Shown here piece by piece: positions 51,168-59,184 of a DNA stretch of 64,000 nt. The notes under the pieces were generated by a model. That model was not told the DNA's origin, made no database searches, and saw only the letters and a program-made list of their open reading frames with translations. The position numbers were made by a program, and so were the translations under genes. Source of the DNA: Corynebacterium gerontici (GTDB lineage: Bacteria > Actinomycetota > Actinomycetes > Mycobacteriales > Mycobacteriaceae); contig NZ_CP033897.1 in the NCBI RefSeq assembly GCF_003813985.1, forward strand, positions 1,612,001 to 1,676,000, in the 5' to 3' direction. The stretch's first letter is position 1. Each line of letters begins with the position of its first letter.

Positions 51168-53234
51168 TTAGTACACGGCACCTGCTTCTTGGCCAAGGTG
51201 TTCCGAGAACTCCGGATCGAGGTTGTGGATGAAGCGGATCAGATAGTCCAAGTATCCGATGATGAAGTCGAATTGCGCATCTAAGGTGGCATCTTCGGCC
51301 TGGGCGATGGTTTCAAGTTGGAAGTCCGTTCCGATGCTGGCGTTTTTGGTAGCGATGACCTTGATTTCGTCAGCGATGTCACCTTCGAACTCTTGGGCCT
51401 CCAACCCTTCAAAGCTTTTGAGCTCGTCAAAGCGCTCCTGCATATCCTTGTCAAACAGGCCCTTAAGCTCGGTGTGAAGCTCGGCATTATTGCGTTGCTT
51501 GCGCTGCTTCGATTCAAAAAATGCGCGCCGCTTGAGCGTTGGATGATTGAAGTAGGTGGTCAGTTTGCCACGTGGGGTATAGCGAAGATCAAAGACGTTG
51601 AGTTTGCCGAATGCCTCGCGGTCGACGTCGCGCAGCCGCTCAATGGCTCGTGGGGTGAACTGCAACTTGAATCGATCAGAGGAAACGATCGGCTGGAAAT
51701 AGCGTTGCAGTGCTGGGTTTTGCTCGAAGGCGTCTTTGAGGTGATCGATGGTTCGGTAGCAAACCTCATCTTCGTTTTTGCCGAAGTAATCGCGCAGGCG
51801 CGCTTGCAGATCTTCAAAGCTTTCCGCCCCATCGGGCTTTGGCTTGGATGTAGCGCCGCTTTCAAGGGAGGTGGCTCTGACCATCCGAGCCACTTGCTTG
51901 AGCACTTTTAGGCTTTCCTCCCAAGCATCGGAGCTTAAGCCCATCGAATCCATTTCCAACTTCGATCCGACCTGGAAAGGGCTGACGTTGCTTCCGCCGA
52001 GCCTGCGGTGCCACAGGTTGAGTTCCTGCTGGTTCTCGCTATCCGAGGAAGCTTCTGCATGTTCGGTGTGTTCACCCGCACCTTCCCTTAAGAGCTTCTC
52101 TAGCTGTGAGTGGGCGCTGAGTAAGTCTGCAACCAAGGCATCGGCTAGGCGATAGTCTGCAATCTGCACAGCGAGCATCCAGTACAGTGCGTATTTCCGA
52201 TAGGCCCCAAGGGTCTCGGGCTTGCCCTCGGAAGCATGCATGCTGATCAACTCAAGCAAGCTCAGCGCATTCATCACCCTCTTAATGGCGCGGGGGTTGG
52301 AATCGAGCAACACCATCGAAACCCAAGTGCATGCGGAAACGAGGTCTTGATGATCCTGCTCTGGCTCCTTCGGATCACGCTTGAGCATCTCGCTGAGCAG
52401 GTTCCTGATGGCCTCACCCGGTGAGGGCACATTGAAGGGCACCTGAATGATTTTGTCGAAGAAGAGCCGGGCCTTCTCCTCTGTCATGGAATCCTGATAA
52501 ATCACGCTCACGCCTTTTTGCACCACCTCGAAATCAATGGCCAAAACGTAGACGCAGCGCTTGGTTTCAAGGAAAAGCTTGAGTGCTTCCATGATCTGCA
52601 CCGCCCGCTCGGGAGGGAGCCTGTCGAGGTCATCCACAAAGACCACGAGGCGGCGAGAAGCATCTTTGCCCAAGGCTGCTTCAAGCGTTTCATCAAACAC
52701 TGCGCGCAGCGACGCCGCCTCGTCAAAAGCATCCTCGCTGGCACCCCGATTGGCGTTGGCGATGCCTTCGAACAGCGTGAACACGGAATCCGCAGCACCG
52801 CTTCCGACGGCCCCACCAAGCATTGAGCCGACAATGCCTGCTGCTTTGCGCGCCGAAGGCATGATCGCTCGAACCATTTCTTTGGCTTTATTTTTTAGCT
52901 CAAGCGAAGACTTCTTATCCAAAAGGTTGGAGTACACCTCGGCAACGAAGGCCGCGGGAATATCCGAGGCATCGACCAAGTGGGCAAATTTCCACGTCTC
53001 GATCGTGACAATCTTGACTGTATCCTGGGCAAGCTGATTGCTAATCAGATTCAGCATGGTCGATTTTCCGCTTCCCCACCCACCTTGAATAGCCAAGGTC
53101 ATTGGTGTGGGGCAGGTTTGGATGAACTGCGCCAAACCCTTGGCCTGATTGAGGTAGCCCAGTGCATCATCAAATGCGGGTAAGTCATTTTGGGCTTCGA
53201 AATTGACTCGTTCGTTGTGGAAGCGTCTTGCCAT
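51168..53234 (-). CDS. KAP-family P-loop NTPase
   Basis: A protein of 688 residues, start MARRFHNERVNFEAQNDLPA. Walker A GGWGSGKST (51-59) and Walker B LVVFVDDLDRLPPERAVQIMEALKLFLE (196 on) with the KAP-type DDLDR motif. Between them lies GIVGSMLGGAVGSGAADSVFTLF, short and only weakly hydrophobic where other KAP NTPases have two membrane helices. NPRAIKRVMNAL is the sensor-like motif. The C-terminal 300 residues are helical and charged with no recognised domain. KAP NTPases have patchy distribution and several are linked with phage defence. It sits alone between dnaG and an oxidoreductase, so is probably an accessory gain. Confidence 0.88.
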   Translation of the reverse strand: MARRFHNERVNFEAQNDLPAFDDALGYLNQAKGLAQFIQTCPTPMTLAIQGGWGSGKSTMLNLISNQLAQDTVKIVTIETWKFAHLVDASDIPAAFVAEVYSNLLDKKSSLELKNKAKEMVRAIMPSARKAAGIVGSMLGGAVGSGAADSVFTLFEGIANANRGASEDAFDEAASLRAVFDETLEAALGKDASRRLVVFVDDLDRLPPERAVQIMEALKLFLETKRCVYVLAIDFEVVQKGVSVIYQDSMTEEKARLFFDKIIQVPFNVPSPGEAIRNLLSEMLKRDPKEPEQDHQDLVSACTWVSMVLLDSNPRAIKRVMNALSLLELISMHASEGKPETLGAYRKYALYWMLAVQIADYRLADALVADLLSAHSQLEKLLREGAGEHTEHAEASSDSENQQELNLWHRRLGGSNVSPFQVGSKLEMDSMGLSSDAWEESLKVLKQVARMVRATSLESGATSKPKPDGAESFEDLQARLRDYFGKNEDEVCYRTIDHLKDAFEQNPALQRYFQPIVSSDRFKLQFTPRAIERLRDVDREAFGKLNVFDLRYTPRGKLTTYFNHPTLKRRAFFESKQRKQRNNAELHTELKGLFDKDMQERFDELKSFEGLEAQEFEGDIADEIKVIATKNASIGTDFQLETIAQAEDATLDAQFDFIIGYLDYLIRFIHNLDPEFSEHLGQEAGAVY

Positions 53235-53363
53235 AGACAAAACCGTATATCTTCGACTTGAAGAAGGTGGTGCAAATGCACAACGGAGGGGCAATTAGCG
53301 CAGGCTTTTACCCCTAGATGAGCATGGTGGTAGATCACCACCTTCGCGCCTAGGCTGGCGCAC

Positions 53364-54401
53364 ATGACCTATCCAGATGTGTACAAAGCCGCCGAAGATC
53401 GCTATGAAAACGCGAAGTTTCGGCGCAGCGGCCAAACGGGCCTGAAACTACCCGAGATCACCCTGGGCCTGTGGCATAACTTTGGCAACGACCGCCCCCT
53501 GAACACACAGCGCGAGATCCTTCGTGCTGCTTTTGATGCAGGCGTCACGCACTTTGACCTAGCCAACAACTACGGCCCGCCACCTGGCTCTGCCGAGGAA
53601 AACTTTGGGCGGATCTTCGCCCAAGACTTCAAGCCTCACCGCGAGGAGCTTTTGATTAGCTCCAAAGCCGGTTGGCGCATGCAGGATGGGCCCTATGGTT
53701 TTGGTGGTTCGCGCAAATACATTGTGGGAAGCTGCGATGCTTCGCTCAAGCGAATGGGCTTGGATTATGTGGATATCTTCTACCACCACCGCCCGGACCC
53801 GGAAACACCGATTGAAGAAACGATATCGGCCCTGGACTTCCTGGTGCGTTCCGGCCGCGCGCTCTATGTGGGCGTTAGCTCCTACTCCCCCGAGCTGACA
53901 AGGCGCGCCCAGAAGATCGCCCGTGAGCTGGGCACCCCGCTGACGATTCACCAGCCCAGCTACTCCATGTTTAACCGCTGGATTGAAGATTCACTCTTGG
54001 AAACCTGCGCCGAAGAAGGCATGGGCGTGATCGCCTTTTCTGCCTTGGCCCAAGGCCTGCTTAGCAACCGATACCTCGACGGTGTGCCTGAGCATTCTCG
54101 TTTGGGCGAGCACAAAATGAGCGAGGACTTCCTCAACGAAGACACGCTGAAGGCTATTCGCGAGCTGCACAGCATTGCCGAGCAACGTGGCCAGACCTTG
54201 GCGCAAATGGCGATTGCTTGGGTGCTGCGTCGCCCGGAGGTGACCTCGGCGCTCATCGGTGCGTCTTCGGTGGAACAACTGCACCAAAATATCGCAGCCC
54301 TGGATGCGGCGCCGTTTAGCGAGGAGGAGCTGAACAAGATCGATCAGTGGGCGACTGATCGCGGCATTAATCAGTGGCAGGGCGCTACTGAGTCGGTATA
54401 A
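53364..54401 (+). CDS. aldo/keto reductase, YghZ/L-glyceraldehyde-3-phosphate reductase type
   Basis: A protein of 345 residues. The barrel signature is complete: GVTHFDLANNYGPPPGSAEENFGRIF (Asp, Tyr), LLISSKAGWRM (Lys), YVDIFYHHRPDPETPIEETI (His), and MGVIAFSALAQGLLSNRYL. PPPGSAEENFG and HHRPDPETP are typical of the YghZ/AKR14 group that reduces L-glyceraldehyde 3-phosphate and methylglyoxal with NADPH. TAGGCT lies 7 bases before ATG 53364, so the mRNA may be leaderless. Confidence 0.92.
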   Translation: MTYPDVYKAAEDRYENAKFRRSGQTGLKLPEITLGLWHNFGNDRPLNTQREILRAAFDAGVTHFDLANNYGPPPGSAEENFGRIFAQDFKPHREELLISSKAGWRMQDGPYGFGGSRKYIVGSCDASLKRMGLDYVDIFYHHRPDPETPIEETISALDFLVRSGRALYVGVSSYSPELTRRAQKIARELGTPLTIHQPSYSMFNRWIEDSLLETCAEEGMGVIAFSALAQGLLSNRYLDGVPEHSRLGEHKMSEDFLNEDTLKAIRELHSIAEQRGQTLAQMAIAWVLRRPEVTSALIGASSVEQLHQNIAALDAAPFSEEELNKIDQWATDRGINQWQGATESV

Positions 54402-54418
54402 GTACTAGCGGCAATAGG

Positions 54419-54453
54419 AAGCCTCCCTGATCCGAGCAGATTCGGGGAGGCTT
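54419..54453. terminator. bidirectional terminator between two convergent genes
   Basis: AAGCCTCCCTGATCC-N6-ATTCGGGGAGGCTTT forms a long stem, followed by TTT on the plus side and preceded by AA on the other. It lies between the aldo/keto reductase and glmS stops and can serve both. Confidence 0.85.
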
Positions 54454-54471
54454 TGTGCAGCTTAGGTGTTC

Positions 54472-56343
54472 TTACTCCACGGTCACAGACTTCGCCAGGT
54501 TGCGTGGCTGATCCACGTCGTAGCCTTTCTCGGTAGCCACGCCACAGGCGAACACCTGCAGGGGCACGGTTGCCAGCAGCGGCTGCATGAGCGTGGGCGA
54601 CTGCGGGATGCGGATGATGTGATTAGCAAACTGCTCCACGGCGTCGTCGCCTTCCTCGGCAATCACGATGGTGATGGCACCGCGGGCACGGATCTCCTGG
54701 ATGTTGGACACCACCTTGGCATGCAGTGAGTCGCGGCCACGCGGGGAGGGCACGATCACGAAGACGGGCTGGCCTTCCTCGATCAGGGCGATGGGGCCGT
54801 GCTTGAGCTCGCCTGCGGCAAAGCCCTCAGCGTGCAGGTAGGCGATCTCCTTCAGCTTCAGCGCGCCCTCAAGGGCGACGGGGAAGCCAACGTGGCGACC
54901 AAGGAAGAGCACGGACTTGGCATCCACCATATCGCGGGAAAGCTGCTCTACCTGCACTTTATTGTCGATGACGGTCTGGACCTTTTCGGGAATCTTCTGC
55001 AGCTCAGCGATCACGCTGTGGATTTCATCGGCAAACATATTGCCGCGCAATTGCGCCAGGTACAGCCCCAGCAGGTAGGTGGCCGTGATCTGCGCCAAGA
55101 ATGCCTTGGTGGAGGCCACCGAGATTTCCGGGCCTGCGTGGGTATAGAGGCAGGCATCGGCTTCGCGCGGGATGGAGGAGCCATAGGTATTGCAGATGGC
55201 GATCACCTTCGCGCCCTGTTCGCGGGCATGGCGCACGGCCATAAGAGTGTCCATCGTTTCACCTGATTGCGATAAAGCCACCACCAGGGTTTTCTCATTC
55301 ACGATCGGGTCGCGATAACGGAATTCGTGCGCCAGCTCCACTTCGGTGGGGATACGGCACCAGTGCTCGATGGCGTAGCGCGCCACCTGGCCTGCGTAGG
55401 CCGCGGTGCCGCAGGCAATCACGATGATCTTGTCCACGCTGCGCAAAATCGATTCATCAATGTGCAGCTCATCGAGGGTGAGTTTGCCGTTTTCGTCAAA
55501 ACGCCCCATGAGCGTATCGCGAATGGCCGCAGGCTGATCGTGGATCTCTTTTTCCATGAAGGAGTTAAAGCCATCCTTCTTGGCGGCGGCGGCATCCCAC
55601 TCGATGGTGAATTCCTTGCCCTGCGCAGGCTCGCCATCGAAGGTGACAATGTCGTAGCCCTCGGCGGTGATGGTCACGATCTGGCCGTTGTCCATTTCCA
55701 CTGCTTGCTTGGTGTAATCAATAAAGCCGGATACATCGGAGCCCAAGAACATCTCGCCTTCGCCCACGCCAATCACCAGCGGGGAGTTCAGGCGCGCTGC
55801 GACGATGCGATCGGGCGCATCAACGCTGATGGCCAGGATGGTAAAGGCACCTTCGAGGCGCTGGCACGTTATCTGCATGGCCTTGGTCAGATCGCCTGCT
55901 GCCTCGCCTGCGAGGGTGTCGGCCAGCAGTGTTGCGGCGACCTCGGTGTCGGTTTCAGAGATAAAGGTATAGCCCTTGGCTTGCAGCTCGGTGCGCAGCT
56001 CCACAAAGTTTTCAATAATGCCGTTGTGCACCACTGCCAGCTTCCCGCCGGCTACCACGTGCGGGTGCGAGTTCACATCGCTGGGTGCGCCGTGGGTGGC
56101 CCAGCGCGTATGGCCAATGCCGAGTTGGGAAGCAGGCAGCGGGCTGCGCTCAATTTCTGCCTCTAAAGCCGCGACCTTACCGGCCTTCTTGCGCGCCGCG
56201 ATGTTGCCCTCGGCATACACCGCAACACCGGCGGAATCATAGCCGCGGTACTCCAGCCTTCGCAGTCCTTCAAGCACTACCTCGAGCGCTCCGTGCTCGC
56301 GCTGCACGCTGGGGTTTCCTACGTACCCGACGATTCCACACAT
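54472..56343 (-). CDS. glmS: glutamine-fructose-6-phosphate aminotransferase (isomerizing)
   Basis: A protein of 623 residues from ATG 56343 (MCGIVGYVGN). It makes glucosamine 6-phosphate for peptidoglycan. Cys2 is the glutaminase nucleophile after Met removal; RLEYRGYDSAGVAV and GHTRWATHGAPSDVNSHPH complete the glutaminase domain. Two SIS domains follow (CGTAAYAGQVARYAIEHW; VALSQSGETMDTLMAV; LGRHVGFPVALEGALKLKEIAYLHAEGF) and the end is DQPRNLAKSVTVE. An in-frame start at 56364 would block the nucleophile and is rejected. AAAGGA is 12 bases upstream. Confidence 0.97.
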   Translation of the reverse strand: MCGIVGYVGNPSVQREHGALEVVLEGLRRLEYRGYDSAGVAVYAEGNIAARKKAGKVAALEAEIERSPLPASQLGIGHTRWATHGAPSDVNSHPHVVAGGKLAVVHNGIIENFVELRTELQAKGYTFISETDTEVAATLLADTLAGEAAGDLTKAMQITCQRLEGAFTILAISVDAPDRIVAARLNSPLVIGVGEGEMFLGSDVSGFIDYTKQAVEMDNGQIVTITAEGYDIVTFDGEPAQGKEFTIEWDAAAAKKDGFNSFMEKEIHDQPAAIRDTLMGRFDENGKLTLDELHIDESILRSVDKIIVIACGTAAYAGQVARYAIEHWCRIPTEVELAHEFRYRDPIVNEKTLVVALSQSGETMDTLMAVRHAREQGAKVIAICNTYGSSIPREADACLYTHAGPEISVASTKAFLAQITATYLLGLYLAQLRGNMFADEIHSVIAELQKIPEKVQTVIDNKVQVEQLSRDMVDAKSVLFLGRHVGFPVALEGALKLKEIAYLHAEGFAAGELKHGPIALIEEGQPVFVIVPSPRGRDSLHAKVVSNIQEIRARGAITIVIAEEGDDAVEQFANHIIRIPQSPTLMQPLLATVPLQVFACGVATEKGYDVDQPRNLAKSVTVE

Positions 56344-56376
56344 ACTTGTTGGCGGTCCTTTCACTTCATGTCAATT

Positions 56377-56390
56377 GGCTTTTCGACGCC
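56377..56390 (+). repeat. dispersed word A, intergenic copy
   Basis: GGCTTTTCGACGCCACCG, 34 bases upstream of the glmS start, probably within its leader or promoter. The 167-base gap to the RNase gene holds no other clear element. Confidence 0.8.
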
Positions 56391-56510
56391 ACCGTTTCGC
56401 CCATCGTACCGCGCCACGGTGCCGAGTCTGTTATCCATTTTCCTGCGGTGCGCCACCGCTGCTTGCTAGGTACAACCTCACGCGCACACTTTTTCATTCC
56501 TTATGCGAAA

Positions 56511-56972
56511 ATGAGTGCCATGGCTTCTTCTGATGGCGGGAACAAACCTAAGCGCAGCACCCATTTAGCAGCAGCGATCGCCGGTGCAGCTTCCGTGGCG
56601 GTGGCGGCATACCTTGGCATCAGCTCGGGCGAGCACGTTGAATCTGAGCACGATGCGACGTCGAAAAGCTCCGACGTATGCCCCGTAGACTCGCTGCCAA
56701 AAGAAGCCGATGAGGTCATCGACTCGATCTTGAGCGGCGGGCCTTATGAGCACCCGGGCGATGACGGCTCGCACTTTGGCAATTATGAGCATCTGCTACC
56801 GGAGCAATCGAGCAACTACTACCGGGAATTCACCGTTGATACGCCCGGACTGCGCCATCGCGGCGAGCGCCGCATTGTGGTTGGTGGGGGCACCAAAACT
56901 GACCCCCATACTTGGTATTACACCGACAATCACTACGAAAGCTTTTGCGCCATCCCCGATGCAGAAAGCTAG
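56511..56972 (+). CDS. secreted guanyl-specific ribonuclease (RNase Sa/barnase-like)
   Basis: About 153 residues. A basic N-terminus and hydrophobic helix (HLAAAIAGAASVAVAAYLGI) act as signal or anchor. The mature domain matches Streptomyces RNase Sa: VCPVDSLPKEADEVIDSI, GGPYEHPGDDGSHFGNYEHLLP, YYREFTVDTPG (catalytic Glu), GERRIVVGG (Arg) and YYTDNHYESFCAI (catalytic His). The first and last cysteines correspond to its single disulfide. It would cut RNA at guanosine outside the cell; no barstar-like inhibitor gene is adjacent. Starts at 56511 or 56520. Word A at 56659-56668 encodes ATSKSSD in the linker. Confidence 0.87.
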   Translation: MSAMASSDGGNKPKRSTHLAAAIAGAASVAVAAYLGISSGEHVESEHDATSKSSDVCPVDSLPKEADEVIDSILSGGPYEHPGDDGSHFGNYEHLLPEQSSNYYREFTVDTPGLRHRGERRIVVGGGTKTDPHTWYYTDNHYESFCAIPDAES

Positions 56973-58249
56973 TCCATGAAGCCGACCATGCCGGCTGCGG
57001 CTTTTGCTACGCGCTCCAAGCGGGCCTCCGTCATGGAAGCTACCTGGTCAATCACCACGCGCATACGCGCAGCGTCGTTGCCTGCCTGCAACCACCAACT
57101 ACGAAACATAGGATCTAGGGTCCCCGGCGCGCCAGCGGCGAAGTAATCCACCACGGTGAAAATGCGCTCGCGTTGACGATCTTGGCGGGCAATATGGCGT
57201 GGTTCGTCCATCACGTACAGCACAGCGATGGTCTTTAGCAGGGTGACTTCAGCGAGCACCTGCGGCGGCACGACGAGGCGGCCATGGGTTCGACCCACCT
57301 GCCCTTGGTGCGCCGCCTGGGTAGCGGCCACCACTGCTCCAACAAATCTACCCACCAATTGGGACGTCATTGCCTTGAGCGTGACAAATCCTTGAAGGGA
57401 GGCGTCGAAATCCGCGGCGGCGGCAATGATCGGCAGCTCCCTCAATTGATCCGCTGCCGCCAGCAGGTCTTCTGGATCCCCACCGAATGCCCGTGCGCCT
57501 TTCTGCGCGAGTTCGGCGAGCTCGACGATGTCCCACAGCACGTCCAGGCGCACGCGGCCGGCGATGATGCCATCCTCAACATCGTGTACCGAGTAGGCGA
57601 TATCGTCGGAGAAGTCCATCACCTGCGCTTCCATGCTTGGCGTGGCGTCCTCATGCCCCTCCCGCAGCCAGCGGAGAATGTGCGCGTCTTCGTCGTAGCA
57701 GCCGTATTTTTTGTTCTTCGTGCCGTCTGGATTGCTTTGGGTGCGCGGATACTTACACGCCGCGTCCAAAGCCGCGCGCGTCAGATTCAGACCAAAGGAT
57801 TCGCTCCGAGGCCCGAGAACTTTCGGCTCCAGCCGGGTGAGGATGCGCAACGTTTGGGCGTTGCCCTCAAATCCACCACAGGCGTAGGCGGCTTCATTCA
57901 GGGCCGTCTCACCATTGTGTCCATAGGGCGGGTGGCCGATGTCGTGGGTCAGCCCAGCCATCTCGCACAGATCCGGGTCTAAGCCAAGGGCTGCGCCAAT
58001 ACCGCGGGCAATCTGAGCCACTTCAAGAGAGTGGGTCAAGCGAGTACGCGGCGTGTCCCCGTCGCGAGGGCCGACCACCTGGGTCTTATCTGCCAGCCTG
58101 CGCAGCGCGGCGGAGTGCAGCACGCGGGCGCGGTCGCGGGAGAAGGCGTCGCGAGTTTCCGCACCACTGACCAATTGCGCGCCCTTTTCCCCTTCAAGAA
58201 ATCTGCGGGCTTGATCAGCTTCGGTATAGAGGTACAAGCTTCGATGCAT
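56969..58249 (-). CDS. dgt: deoxyguanosinetriphosphate triphosphohydrolase-like protein
   Basis: A protein of 426 residues. HD-domain ligands: LRRLADKTQVV...RTRLTHSLEVAQIARGI (His), LTHDIGHPPYGHNGE (His-Asp) and VMDFSDDIAYSVHDVEDG (Asp). It hydrolyses dNTPs to nucleosides and triphosphate; the short subgroup found in actinobacteria. Next to dnaG in related genomes, as nearly here. It converges on the RNase gene with a four-base overlap. Word B is at 58190-58200 (RRFLEGEKG), and a near B plus half A lie at 57388-57409. Confidence 0.93.
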   Translation of the reverse strand: MHRSLYLYTEADQARRFLEGEKGAQLVSGAETRDAFSRDRARVLHSAALRRLADKTQVVGPRDGDTPRTRLTHSLEVAQIARGIGAALGLDPDLCEMAGLTHDIGHPPYGHNGETALNEAAYACGGFEGNAQTLRILTRLEPKVLGPRSESFGLNLTRAALDAACKYPRTQSNPDGTKNKKYGCYDEDAHILRWLREGHEDATPSMEAQVMDFSDDIAYSVHDVEDGIIAGRVRLDVLWDIVELAELAQKGARAFGGDPEDLLAAADQLRELPIIAAAADFDASLQGFVTLKAMTSQLVGRFVGAVVAATQAAHQGQVGRTHGRLVVPPQVLAEVTLLKTIAVLYVMDEPRHIARQDRQRERIFTVVDYFAAGAPGTLDPMFRSWWLQAGNDAARMRVVIDQVASMTEARLERVAKAAAGMVGFMD

Positions 58250-58301
58250 CCTTTACAACGGCGCGCTTGGAACGACGCAAACAACACGATGAGTTTTTGG
58301 C

Positions 58302-58325
58302 CCGGCACTGTACTTGGCGTGCCGG
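58302..58325. other. hairpin between dgt and the DUF218 gene
   Basis: CCGGCAC-N10-GTGCCGG, a perfect 7-bp stem in the 98-base gap. No U-run on the minus strand, so an operator for dgt or a weak terminator for the DUF218 gene are both possible. Confidence 0.35.
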
Positions 58326-58347
58326 AATACCTCTATTGTGCGCGATC

Positions 58348-59037
58348 TCAGCGGTGTGATTGCGCAAGCCGGGCGGAGCGCTGCGCTAAAAATTCGTGGC
58401 GTGCGCGCCTATTGGGGCGGATCTTGCCTTCGAGGTTACGCAAGAAGCCTTCCAATTTCAGGCTCACTGGGCGTCCTGCAACCGCGGTCAAAGCCACGAC
58501 AGCAAGCCCTCCGTGCTCATGTGCCAAGCTCAGCCACCAGGACTTGCTGGGGAACTTGCTTGGGCTATACGGCGTGGGAGACGCCACTGCCTTGATCCCA
58601 TGCATCCTTGCCATCAGCTCACTGCGCAACGCATGGTTCGGATCGGTCACCACCAACACCGGTTCTTTAAGGAAGGGGTGGGCTTGTTCAAAGGATTCCC
58701 ACGTGTCGACGCCCGCGGCCACCATGGTGATAACGTCTGGATCAACGTGGGCCTTGACCAAATATTCGCGGCCAACCTCGGCTTCGTATTGGGCATCAGC
58801 AGGCAACTTGCCGCCGACGGTGATAACGCTCATTGTCCTTCGCGCCCTCCAAAGACGCTCAGTCCATTGCAAGCGCGCCGCGAATTGGCGCGAGGGAACA
58901 CCGTTGTACTGCGCAGTACCGAGCACCAGAACACTGCGGTATTTCTTCGACCCAAGCGTGGGACGAACCATTCCACGCAGGATAATGGCGGCACTGGGAA
59001 GCAGCGGGAGCACGAAGAGCAACTTGCGAGGATTCAT
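58348..59037 (-). CDS. DUF218 (YdcF/SanA-like) protein
   Basis: A protein of 229 residues. One N-terminal helix (KLLFVLPLLPSAAIILRGMV), then the DUF218 core: VLVLGTAQYNGVPSRQFAARL, MSVITVGGKLPADAQYEAEVGREYLV, DTWESFEQAHPFL and VLVVTDPNHALRSELMARMHGI. Family members (SanA, ElyC, YdcF) are linked to envelope integrity or peptidoglycan metabolism, biochemical function unclear. The C-terminus is basic. Preceded by no strong ribosome site. Confidence 0.88.
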   Translation of the reverse strand: MNPRKLLFVLPLLPSAAIILRGMVRPTLGSKKYRSVLVLGTAQYNGVPSRQFAARLQWTERLWRARRTMSVITVGGKLPADAQYEAEVGREYLVKAHVDPDVITMVAAGVDTWESFEQAHPFLKEPVLVVTDPNHALRSELMARMHGIKAVASPTPYSPSKFPSKSWWLSLAHEHGGLAVVALTAVAGRPVSLKLEGFLRNLEGKIRPNRRARHEFLAQRSARLAQSHR

Positions 59038-59184
59038 ACTTCCTTAGTGTGCCAGCACTAGCGTTGAGTGCGCTAGGTCACTACCCAGAAAACTTTGCGA
59101 TGTGCCCAGTCTGACTGCTCCCTTTCCAATGATGTTCGCCCAGAGCAGACCCCTGATCGGAGGTACTTCGCTACGCTTTGAATC

